DNA of 64,000 nt from Phlyctochytrium arcticum (Eukaryota > Chytridiomycota > Chytridiomycetes > Chytridiales > Chytridiaceae): positions 1,550,001 through 1,614,000 of the forward strand of contig JAHLKI010000001.1 in the NCBI GenBank assembly GCA_025602905.1, given 5' to 3'. How positions within the stretch are numbered: the first letter of the stretch is position 1; each line of letters starts with the position of its first letter. The position numbers were made by a program, and so were the translations under genes. This document shows, piece after piece, positions 11,009-20,158 of the stretch. The notes below the pieces were generated by a model. The model had not been told where the DNA came from and made no database searches. It saw nothing but the letters and a program-made list of their open reading frames with translations.

Positions 11009-14000
11009 ATGACTGCCGAGTGGACATCACATACGCCGCCGTCGTCGTCGCTCGGGCAACCGTATCTGCAGCAACAGCAGCAACAGCAGCAGCAACAACA
11101 ATCACAACATCAGCCATACCATACGCAGTATGCATATCAACCGAATGACTACCAGAAACTGCAACAGTCATTCTCGGACCACCACCCAGCACTGCAGGCA
11201 CATCCTTCATTTGCCATACCAGGTCATGACAACTTTTTATCAATGGCTAGCTATGCCACGCTCGAATCTCCCACCGCCACTCCTCCACCCGCTGCCGGCA
11301 CGGATCTCAAAGATTTACTAAAACAGCCGGGACCGTTTCAACCAAAGTCTCTGCCTCGCCCAACGCCACCGCAAACACTACCTTTGCAGCAGTCAAATTC
11401 AAGCATGTCGGCAGCAGTGTCAGCGATTACACCTCTGTCTCCCTCAGCCGCAGGATCTCCCACCTCGTCAGCATCGTCCGCGGGAATGCCAGTCATGGCA
11501 GGACACATCTCCCCAGCAACTACCATCACGGCGACTCCACCGTTGCCGAGCACATCTGCTTCAACAACTCCTACTCCGGCGCAAGCTCCTTCAGGTCCAG
11601 TCCGTCAAGTTTCCGCTGCTCGACGAGATCGCCATGGGGCAGAGCTGGCCAGTTTTCAAAAAGAGCGATTCCCCCAATCATCTCGCGACAACCGATACCC
11701 TGCATTCTTGGAACAATTGCTGCAAATGTTTGAAAAGGCAAAGGATAAAGTGGGTGATGGGCAAGACGTGCAGTTTTCGCGGGATGCGCTTCGAGATGCC
11801 CGCTCGCGAGTCGCTGCTTCTAGCAGTAGCAGGGTATGTTTTCCCATACATTTATAGACAAAAGTCATACCGATCTGACGCGTAATTGAACCTTTAGGGA
11901 TGGCGGATATGGCTCAAGGAACCTCTTTTCAATCGATTCAGAGACGTCAAACAAGCGTGCACCCCACCCGATACAACTCACGCCGAATTTGTCGAGCTGT
12001 TGTTGGATCTATACTATCTAGTACATGAAGATGAAGAAAAGTGGCAACAGGTCCGCGAATCCCTGCTTCAACCGCGGTCAGGCAATAGTCTGGGGCGAGG
12101 CCTCAATGACCATGGGTCACAATTTGGATTTGATCCGTCGGCCGGTGCCTCAGCCATCACGGCTAATGCCATTGCCTTGCAAAACTCTGCAGCCGCTGTG
12201 GCTGCCGTACGATCCATGATGAGTGCTCAGCAGTTGCAAGGTCTCGGCCAGGCTACAGCTGCGCTCCTCGATCCCGGCGGGTCCATGCAGCAACAGTCGA
12301 GCTATTATATTGGAACGAATGGGCAACTACAAGACATGTCTACGTCATCCCAGGCGACGGCATCCTTGCTAAACCTTCCCGTGTTGAATGGCGGCTGGCC
12401 GTCATCCGTCACGACCGCGGGTACTGCCAGTCACATACTGGCCACGGCGTCCGACTTTGGTCATCTGTCTGGTACAAATAGTAGCATGAGCACTGCCCCG
12501 CAAGCGGCCCTGTCGGGTCAAACCCTCGAAGCTGCGGCTGCCGCAGGGATGGCTGCAGGAGCTACTCCAACTGCTTTACCCGGCCGGCCAGTTCGTCGCT
12601 CCCTGTCCTCACCTGGAGTCAATCGCACCCGGACGATGCTCCGCACCCAACCTCTCCCCGTCCATTCTGACTACCCTCCAGTCAGTATGAACCTGAACCG
12701 GTCCAAAACGTTAGGTGCTGGTCACCGCCGACGGAGAGACGATGGCAGCCCGGGAAGTACTGCACCTGGCTTGCAACGACGAGCGTCCCTGCGAGGATCT
12801 GGTGCAGCGGGTGATGACGGATCACTAGGTCGTCCATCCAATTTTTTGCGGCACCGGCGCACGGGAAGTACTACCAGTAATAGTTCGGCGGCGACCAATA
12901 CAGCGGCATCGTTGTACCAACAACAACAGCAGCAAAAATCGTCGGAATCACCGGCAGTACAAGCCGTATCTGCTAGTCCTGGCATGAAAACATGGCATCC
13001 TGAATCCGAGTCCATGATGCAGGGAATGGAAACTTTTTCATTGGGTGGCGATTCCGCGATGGCGGCCTATACCATTCTGCAAGATCAGCAGAGTCAACAA
13101 CAGGTCACTCAGCAACAACAACAGCAACAAGTCTTTGACCCGTACCAACAGCAGCAGCAGCAGCAGCAGGCGTTATTGGCGCAACATCAGCAATACCAAC
13201 AGCAGCAAAATACCCAAAACATGCAGGCTCATGCCATGGGTGTCGCTGCTTCTTCAGTTGGACAATCGATGTTTGCGCCGTCTTCTGTGATGCAGAATGC
13301 TAGCATGCTGGGACAACCCGATACCCGCCAGCAGCAACAACAGCAATTCTTTCCAACTCAGCAGCAGCAACAGCAACAACAGCAGTTGGCCGTACAACAG
13401 TATGTCCAGCAACGGATGTTGGAGCAGCAGCAACAACAGCAACGAATGGCCAATCTCGTTCAACAACAGCAACAGTTTGCTCAAACGCCGTTTGGACAAA
13501 GCATGAATCATGGGGGAACGGTCGGTGCTGCATCCGATCTCCCCAAGCCATACTATGGCGACTACCGAGTTGGCGTTGGGTCCTTTTCGGATACGGCCAG
13601 CACAGCCGCCCCCTCCACTCGTCCGTCCGTTCAATTAGGAGGAACTACCCTCCACGGCGAGTCCATCGTCGAAGAAGAAGCCTACCAGTCCACCCACAAT
13701 CTTCTCGACACCATGATCCTCGACGACAAAATGACTCTCGGGTTGACCGCCTCTCCCACCATGCTTGAATTGACAGCCAGTGAAACATCGCTGAATGAAG
13801 GCTTGAATGCGGCCGCTGTGGCTGCAGGCAACCATTTGGGATCGTCTTGTACTTCGAACTCCATGTTTTTGGCTCCCCCCGCACAGACCATCCAGTCCAC
13901 GAGTCTGGATAACATTATTAGAGGGATCCTGGACTCGGATGCGGGGGCTACTGCTGCTGCTGGGGACCAATCGGCACCTGCTCCATTGATGGTGCCAAAT

Positions 14001-14648
14001 TTAGTTCAGGAGAGCATACCGATGGATTCGCCTATGGCGGGTGTGTATGCCTCGGCCGCTGCGTTATTGCAACCCGATGTGCCCCAACACCACCCATCCA
14101 ATCAAAATCAAAATCAGCAGCAGCAATTACACGGTCTCCTCCCCTCCCAACCCCCCGCACCCCCCTCCTCGATCCTTCACCATCATCATCACCGCCAACA
14201 ATCTCTTTCCGCCACCCCACCCACCGGCACTCCCTCCCCCCCAACTCCTAAGCCTGACTTGAATAACCACCACCAACAGAACAGTACCTCTCCCACGGGT
14301 GCCTTCACGTACGCGTCCATCCCCCAACCGACCGCCTACGCCCACCACCAGCAATACCACCACCACCATCAGAAACAACCCCAGTACTCCTCAAGCGTGA
14401 TTAACCCCACCCCCGCCCCACTCCCTCCCACGGGATCTTACCCTACCCCCTTCTCCCAATCAGGTGTCTTCAGGCAACCCACCCCCCTCGAACAACAACA
14501 ACAACAGTACTCGACTAGTACACCACCCACACCACCACCACCCGCCCAACAAGCTGCAACAAGTACTGCGTCGCCGTCGGCGGGTAGAGTCAAACATAAT
14601 CCGCTTACAAAGATTATGGGCCGCTTTGGGTTTATCAAGTCGGGTTGA
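11009..14648 (+). CDS. large Gln-rich protein, 1,191 aa, unknown family
   Basis: Two exons, 11009-11833 and 11898-14648, separated by a 64-nt GTATGT...TTTAG intron in phase 0. Most of the protein is low complexity: poly-Gln (encoded at 11069-11103 and 13080-13480), Ala-, Ser-, Pro- and His-rich tracts. The one ordered part, about residues 200-335, spans the splice junction: RYPAFLEQLLQMFEKAKDKV, then WLKEPLFNRFRDVKQAC and LLLDLYYLVHEDEEKWQQVR. It looks all-helical. A short basic C-terminus (HNPLTKIMGRFGFIKSG) also looks conserved-like. The composition suits a transcriptional coactivator or an RNA-granule protein, but that is inference; no domain is recognised. Confidence 0.75.
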
Positions 14649-14863
14649 AAACACTTTCACTTTTTTTTTCGTTATGGACTCTTTCTTTTCTTTTCTGTTC
14701 TTTTTTTTTATTAGTTATAATAATTACTCTTTTCTGGCATGCTTTCTCGTTTGCTATGGACGTTCTTGCGCTTGGTGGGTACGTTACATGAAGTTAATCG
14801 CCTATATCGTTGATGAACTAACATCCTAGGTATATCAGTTCTCGTTAGGAGCGAAACCTCACT

Positions 14864-14937
14864 GCTCGATTAGCTCAGTTGGTTAGAGCGTGGTGCTAAT
14901 AACGCCAAGGTCACAGGTTCGACCCCTGTATCGAGCA
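14864..14937 (+). tRNA. tRNA-Ile (anticodon AAT)
   Basis: A 74-nt cloverleaf. Acceptor GCTCGAT pairs with ATCGAGC, discriminator A. The anticodon arm is TGGTG-CTAATAA-CGCCA and the T arm contains GGTTCGACCC. A T-rich terminator follows. The 27-nt shared block begins 34 nt downstream. Confidence 0.95.
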
Positions 14938-14970
14938 TTCTTTTCTTTTTTTTTTACCAAAAAAGAAAAA

Positions 14971-15136
14971 CAAGGATCCCACCATAGAAACACATCCCGA
15001 ACATGAGAAACAATTTAAAGAGTTGGCAAAAACAAAAATTGAAGATATGATACGGGCGGAATATAGGGACAAATTGTCGCAACGAGATTACAATAATATC
15101 AACCAGCACTGTTTACTAGCTATTGAGTCAATGTAA
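14971..15136 (+). mobile_element. tRNA-flanking element remnant with short ORF tail
   Basis: 14971-14997 repeats the block found at the same distance after tRNA-Arg. In this copy a frame runs from the block (KDPTIETHPEHEKQFKEL...) to a TAA at 15134-15136. It gives about 54 charged codons ending LLAIESM with no start codon, which looks like the C-terminus of a larger protein. Position-specific placement 3' of two tRNA genes suggests an element that targets Pol III genes. The protein family is not recognised. Confidence 0.5.
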
Positions 15137-15380
15137 TGGTTTACTGATAGTTAGCGGAGTGCGAAGGATCAGATGGGACCCAGCTTATTCAGAATGTCTT
15201 CGACATCGTGACGAGTGATGAGTCGGTTACAGGTTGTATCTTGTAAAGTAGACGGTTCGTGACTGATTGCTTCAATCATAGTTGCAGTTGTATCTGTATT
15301 TGTAGTTGTATGTATTGCATTAGGTTTAAACAAGCTGTTCCTCCTTGCGAATTAAGGAAAGCTATTATCGATAAACTCAT
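15137..15380. other. AT-rich spacer
   Basis: No gene. Short GTTGTAT/GTAGTTG repeats lie at 15280-15320, and a TTATCGATAA palindrome at 15365-15374. Confidence 0.5.
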
Positions 15381-15815
15381 CTAATGCTTGGATTGGCGAC
15401 AAGACCCTGACTTGGACCGTCTGCGACTGTGAGAACCGCTAGACCGCGACTTGGAATGGGCCTTGGATCGTCTGAGACTGCGAGATCCGCTAGAGCGTTT
15501 CCGCGGCCTCAAAGAATATCCGGGTTGGCCTACGACAGCGGATGGCGTGTGGCTCACAATCTTAAATCCTTGGCATCGTCCTGTATCTTGATTTCGTGTA
15601 CCTCCAATGGATCCTTTCGGGGGAGAGGGCTTCGGAGTAAACTTGCGACACCGCCAAGAAACTCGACTGCGACGATGTCCGGATTTAGTAGTACACTGAG
15701 GGAAGTTGCGACAGAAACCGGTCTTGAACGAACGGGCTCGACCAGCACCACAACGTTTCCGGCACGATCCGTGGTATCGTTCATATCCTGAGTTGCATGC
15801 CTTGGCTTCCAACAC
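15381..15815 (-). pseudogene. Cys-rich basic protein with Arg/Ser tail, likely frameshifted
   Basis: A 145-codon frame without its own ATG. The N-terminal half has spaced motifs of the form C-x2-G-x2-R...G-x-C-R (CNSGYERYHGSCRKR, CGAGRARSFKTGFCRN). The C-terminal 45 residues are almost pure Arg/Ser/Gly/His. An ATG upstream on the minus strand (about 15895) opens a neighbouring frame that encodes another such motif (SRCKKGQERVG) but is one base out of register. This suggests a frameshift or an unusually short (31-nt) intron. Similar Cys/Gly/Arg motifs occur in some large DNA viruses; that resemblance is from memory and weak. Function unknown. Confidence 0.4.
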
Positions 15816-15949
15816 GTTCCTGACCTTTCTTGCACCTAGATTGTACCATCAATGCGAATTTATTACCTTGTGAAACTCTAACTCTACTTAACATACAAGT
15901 ATACAAAAAAAAATCAAACAGCTCCGATTTGGAATCCTGATGCCACAGA

Positions 15950-16245
15950 GTTGTACTGTGTACCTCAGTAGTGACAACTTGTTATCGATAACAGCATTAC
16001 TCTCAAGGAACCAAAGAAGGAGATAGAGATCTATGTTTTGTTCTGTGTACGTCAGTAGCGACAACTTGTTATCGATAACAACGTTTCTCTCAAGGAACCA
16101 AAAGAGGGAGATAGTCTATGTTCTGTACTGTGTACCTCAGTAGTGACAACTTGTTATCGATAACAGCATTACTCTCAAGGAACCAAAGAAGGAGATAGAG
16201 ATACACATCTATGTTTGTACTGTCTCAAGGACCTACTATGTTTGC
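15950..16245. repeat. ~85-bp tandem repeats around TTATCGATAA
   Basis: Three near-identical units start at about 15950, 16038 and 16120, with a truncated fourth at 16214-16245. Each has CAGTAGYGACAACTTG, the palindrome TTATCGATAA (15982, 16069, 16154), then CTCTCAAGGAACCAAA. Units 1 and 3 are closest to each other. The array abuts the 3' end of the SKP1-like gene. The same palindrome also occurs at 15365 and 19743. Confidence 0.85.
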
Positions 16246-16249
16246 AAGT

Positions 16250-17044
16250 CTACAAAGTTGTATCTGTCACCCATTCATTCTCCTTTCTTATGGTTTCTTC
16301 TTCCTCCGGGGTGAAAACGTTCTGAATGTTGAACATGGTTCGTATCTGTTCGACACTTTTCCCTTCTATCATACTCGCTACTTTGAAACAGCCCAAGTCT
16401 AACAGATCTTTGATATCAAGATAGCTGGCTGCTAATATCAGCGCAAAGATCTCTTCTTGAGGAATAGAGACAAACTCGCGATCCCAATCTGGGAGGTCAG
16501 AAAACTTGCCGGGACTGGAATCGGGCTCGGCTGATGATGAATCTAGTGGGGCTCCTTTGTATTGGTCGCAATATGTGATGACTTTTCGCAGCACCGAAGC
16601 GTCCACATTAGTTAGCGGAATTGAATGCTGCTCGTCCTCCATATCACCGATGTCTTCCAGTAAGTTTCGAAGCAGTGTTGACCGTATGGCAACAGCTTTC
16701 TCGACCGTCAACACCTCGCCATATGCTCTCCTGCGTTCGGGTTGGAGGAACAGCCAGAATTTCGTGTGACAGAGGAGACCCAGAGCTATTTGGGGATTGG
16801 TGAATGTGTTGAGGTCCACCGTATAGAACTCTCCTGGCCCTGCCTTCATGCCCGATACGCGGTTTGTTCCATTGATGGAAAGAATGGTACCTCCAAACAT
16901 GTAGTACGTATAACAGCGGCATGATCGAAAGAGGAATGCATTTCGGCATGAAAAAAGAAGAAGAGAAAACGAAAAGGTTAACGACCTGCTTGTCTGCCAC
17001 TGCATTAAATCAGCCAAACGGAAAATCTCCTGCAGACATGGCAT
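16250..17044 (-). CDS. SKP1: SKP1-like SCF ubiquitin ligase adaptor, divergent N-terminus
   Basis: The C-terminal ~165 residues are clearly SKP1: GEVLTVEKAVAIRSTLLRN, PLTNVDASVLRKVITYCDQY, WDREFVSIPQEEIFALILA, and the end FNIQNVFTPEEEETIRKENE. SKP1 links F-box proteins to cullin-1 in SCF ligases. The usual first strand (M-V-x-L-x-S-S-D) is missing; LFLQPERRRAY stands in its place, and ~100 unrelated residues precede it in the same frame. The true start may be 16849 or an unseen upstream exon. The absence of introns in the core fits a retrocopy or paralogue rather than the main SKP1, but this is inference. Tandem repeats flank both ends. Confidence 0.75.
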   Translation of the reverse strand: MPCLQEIFRLADLMQWQTSRSLTFSFSLLLFSCRNAFLFRSCRCYTYYMFGGTILSINGTNRVSGMKAGPGEFYTVDLNTFTNPQIALGLLCHTKFWLFLQPERRRAYGEVLTVEKAVAIRSTLLRNLLEDIGDMEDEQHSIPLTNVDASVLRKVITYCDQYKGAPLDSSSAEPDSSPGKFSDLPDWDREFVSIPQEEIFALILAASYLDIKDLLDLGCFKVASMIEGKSVEQIRTMFNIQNVFTPEEEETIRKENEWVTDTTL

Positions 17045-17062
17045 CCCAATTTGCCATCGTAT

Positions 17063-17390
17063 AACCGAGATACAGCGACAATGGCACTAAGCTCAGCACT
17101 GCGCTCGGCGGACGAGTATTCCCTGTTTCAGCGAATCTTGCCACGAACAGGCTCGGCAGTCACAGCTGTCGTCCTGCCCGGTTTGCCGACGAGATCGGCA
17201 GGGACCAATACGAGGGCGAAGGTGTCTATATGACCGAGATACAGCGACAGCGGCGATAAGCTCAGCACTGCGCTCGGCGGACAAGTGTTCCCTATTTCAG
17301 CGAACCTTGCAACGAACAGGCTCGGCGGCCAAGGCCGTCGTCCTGCCCGGTTTACTCCTTCGAAGTCAAAAACTTCTCAAGCAGGGACCA
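17063..17390. repeat. ~170-bp tandem duplication
   Basis: 17063-17206 and 17233-17385 are imperfect direct copies with a 170-bp offset (ACCGAGATACAGCGACA..., GCTCAGCACTGCGCTCGGCG, CGTCCTGCCCGGTTT). They lie directly upstream of the SKP1-like gene. No conserved reading frame was found across both copies. Confidence 0.85.
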
Positions 17391-17819
17391 AAACATATAG
17401 AGACCCCAATGAACGTCCTTCATGTAAAGCGGGCTTTCAGTACTCACCTCGATGAAAGAACGCCGTTTCTCTTGATCTCCCACAGTCCGCCCTTCAGACT
17501 TTGAAGCATACTGGTTGACGCTTTCTGCATGCGCAACGTCTATCGTCTAGATGAGTGAAAACGAATCCAGTCACGAACTCGCGAGACTGGGCTCGATGGA
17601 ACACCCACAAAAGGGCAAATTAAATTTGAATGGTCGCGGCCCGCGTGGACGCGTCTCTGGACGCGTCTGAGGACGCGTGCGTTTCCGCAAGATCTAAACC
17701 CAGGATCTAACCTCCATCAGTCTCCACCAACCCCATGCTTCATTTCCAAAGGTTCCAGTCCTGAAGGATTATGTCAAAGAAAAAAAAAACCTTCGCAGAT
17801 TTCGAAGAGAGCAGATCTA
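17391..17819. other. intergenic
   Basis: No gene seen. A small cluster of ACGCGTC words lies at 17649-17675 (GGACGCGTCTCTGGACGCGT). Confidence 0.5.
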
Positions 17820-19450
17820 ATGCGCGCAGGAGTTGAAGAAACTGGCGGAAGGCGAAGGCGATATGTCCAAGACATCCAAGGAAATTCTCGGAAGACGCCG
17901 TCGGCAGCTTGTGAAAGCGATGGGAGTAGTGAGTAGAGCAGTGGCATTCTTTCGATGAAGAACGTGTTGATAGCTCCAGAAAACATACTAATTCTCTCTT
18001 TATTGACTAGGATTCAACAGCTTTCGATGCCGAAGTGAACAGACAAACAAAACAGCAGGGTCGATTGAAAAAGCATATCGAACCAGAAGTAAAACCAAAA
18101 GATCGACCGAACGAGGCATTATGAGGGCATTGAAAACCACGCAGCAAGTCGTTGCGGAAACGCAACAACACACTTTGGAAAGTGTGAACGAGTTGGATCA
18201 GCGGAATTCGGATGATTTTCGATTCACGGTAACCAGCTTGCAGCAAGGGGCCACCACTCCTTCCCCATACAGTTTGAATCAAGGAAAGCTGGAGAATTAC
18301 GATACTTTGGCGACAAGTGCAGCAAGCACCACTCCTTCTTCGAACAGCTCGAGTCAAGGAGAGCGGGATACCCTCACCGGGAAGCTGGATCAGTATCCCC
18401 AGTATAAGTTGCGGATCAAGTCGTTACCGCGGGATCCAGATGAAGACAACGCCCAGATGGGCCGTCGACTCTTTCAATTTGCACAATGGAATATTATCCA
18501 TTCGAGCGTGGCAAACATCTTGACCGGTTATGATTCCCGTTGGAGCCGATTGGCGAAGCCGAAGATCTCTATGATGGATGTGGATGCTATTTTGGCAAAA
18601 CTTCCCAATGTGGGTGAGTTTCGGCTTGCACTGTCGGCAATCTTAAGGCAAGGTCAGATTGTTGGCGGCGCAAGCTGGCTGCGCAGCCTGTTTGGCGGGC
18701 GGGTGGTTTGAGAGCGACAATACAACGTCGCTTCCTTCAGAGCTGGTTTTGTGCGCCATCTTTGCTCTGGACACTGACAAGTCACTTCATTGCCCCACCC
18801 CGGTCGAAGCACAAACCAAGTACTTATGCAGCCGCCTGTTAGTAGATGCGTTGCACTACCTTGCCCCTGCTCTCAAGGTGAGGTTCGAGTACGCCCATCA
18901 CGTTTCGGGGCCTGCCACCAAGGGCAGAGCCATTTCGGACATCTCAGTGACAGCCACATCTCGGGTCTACTCGCGACAAGCTGGAGTTCTGGTTGTTGAA
19001 TTCCAGAGGGAGGTTCTGGCAGAACACAAGGATCTGGTCGTGTGTGCAGCGGAAGCCGCCTGGGAAAGCAAAATCTCTTTGAGATACGTGCAGGATGTGG
19101 AGGACGCCAAAGTTCATATCGCCCTGGTATCGAGGACAACGATACAGTTCGCCTTGCTGCAGCCAAAGGGCGCAGGGGGCCTATTGCATTGGGTCCTCGA
19201 TCTGAATGGGCCCGTTTTCGACATCTCGGCGTGGCTCAACGCCGAGCAGCGGTTACTGGCGGTTCTGAAAATGTTCACCTTTTTGAACAATACAGTCATT
19301 CCAGACGGTCTCCGCATCCAGGACGCATTTGACAACAGCGCGGACAAGGGGTTTGTGAGGGATTTGCCCAAATTCCCCAGGGAGGCGCCGGTTTCGCGAG
19401 ACACCACCAATGCATACACTCCGGTAGCAAAACGAGTTCGGTATCATTGA
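17820..19450 (+). CDS. orphan protein, 491 aa
   Basis: Three exons: 17820-17928, 18011-18613 and 18687-19450. Introns have GTGAGT donors (82 and 73 nt) and join three frames. The N-terminal third is basic and Ser/Thr/Gln-rich. The middle (KLDQYPQYKLRIKSLPRDPDE) and the C-terminal 250 residues (VRFEYAHHVSGPATKGRAIS, VVEFQREVLAEHKDLVV, HWVLDLNGPVFDISAW) look folded but match no family I can name. There is no membrane segment, signal peptide or zinc motif. Without the second intron the locus would read as frameshifted near 18690. Confidence 0.5.
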
Positions 19451-20158
19451 GAACCACATAGAGTATGCAAAGCCTAACCGCACAATCACGTCATTTGTTT
19501 GGCTGGTGAAATTGATGGATTGGAGAACGTCAACATTTCAGTAAATAGAAACTTTCGTTGTATTGCCAAATATACACAAAATAATTGTACTCATTACAAA
19601 TGTAAAAAATGCTTCATCTTCATTTCTTGATAGAGCAAAGCCTTGAGCCTACGTGACATCGTGTACTCCTTCCTAAGATCCAACCCAATCCTAGAATGTA
19701 ATCAAGATTGATGCTTGTCGAAGTAAGCTATTCTCATCTAGTTTATCGATAACACAACATTCCACGTGACTACATCTTTTCCCTTGTGAGAGCCCACCTA
19801 TTCAAGTTTTGTTTGCTACCACCAAGTCTTGAAAGGGACAAAGAGCATCACTAAAAAATTTCTTATTGGATGTATACAATGAGGCAAAACACTTTTTATG
19901 CTATGAGGATGGGGGGAGGATTACTTTTTGTTTTTTCCGGGTGTATCGACCAAACTTTGGGTCTTTTAGAGATTAAAGAAGACTGTTAAAGCGGGAACAA
20001 ATATGTAAAATAAAGAAAAAAAGCACCAGAATGGTTTTGTTTTACAGAAGAAGAAGAAAGCGTAGTAAATGTTGCTTGAATTTGTTGATTTTTTTTTTGG
20101 GTTGGTCTTGCATTAAAATAGTTGCATCAGGGTGGGTGTGCGGGGAGTTGATGTGCTT
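19451..20158. other. AT-rich intergenic between convergent genes
   Basis: About 700 bp of AT-rich 3' flank. It contains one TTATCGATAA (19743-19752) and several poly-T/poly-A tracts consistent with 3' UTRs. No gene. Confidence 0.5.

Noticed and set aside
13254..13634. Leu-rich antisense ORF opposite the Gln-rich gene
   Set aside because: It is the reverse complement of CAG/CAA repeats, an expected artefact.
18614..18720. Apparent frameshift in the orphan gene at 18.7 kb
   Set aside because: A 73-nt intron with a perfect GTGAGT donor explains the frame change.
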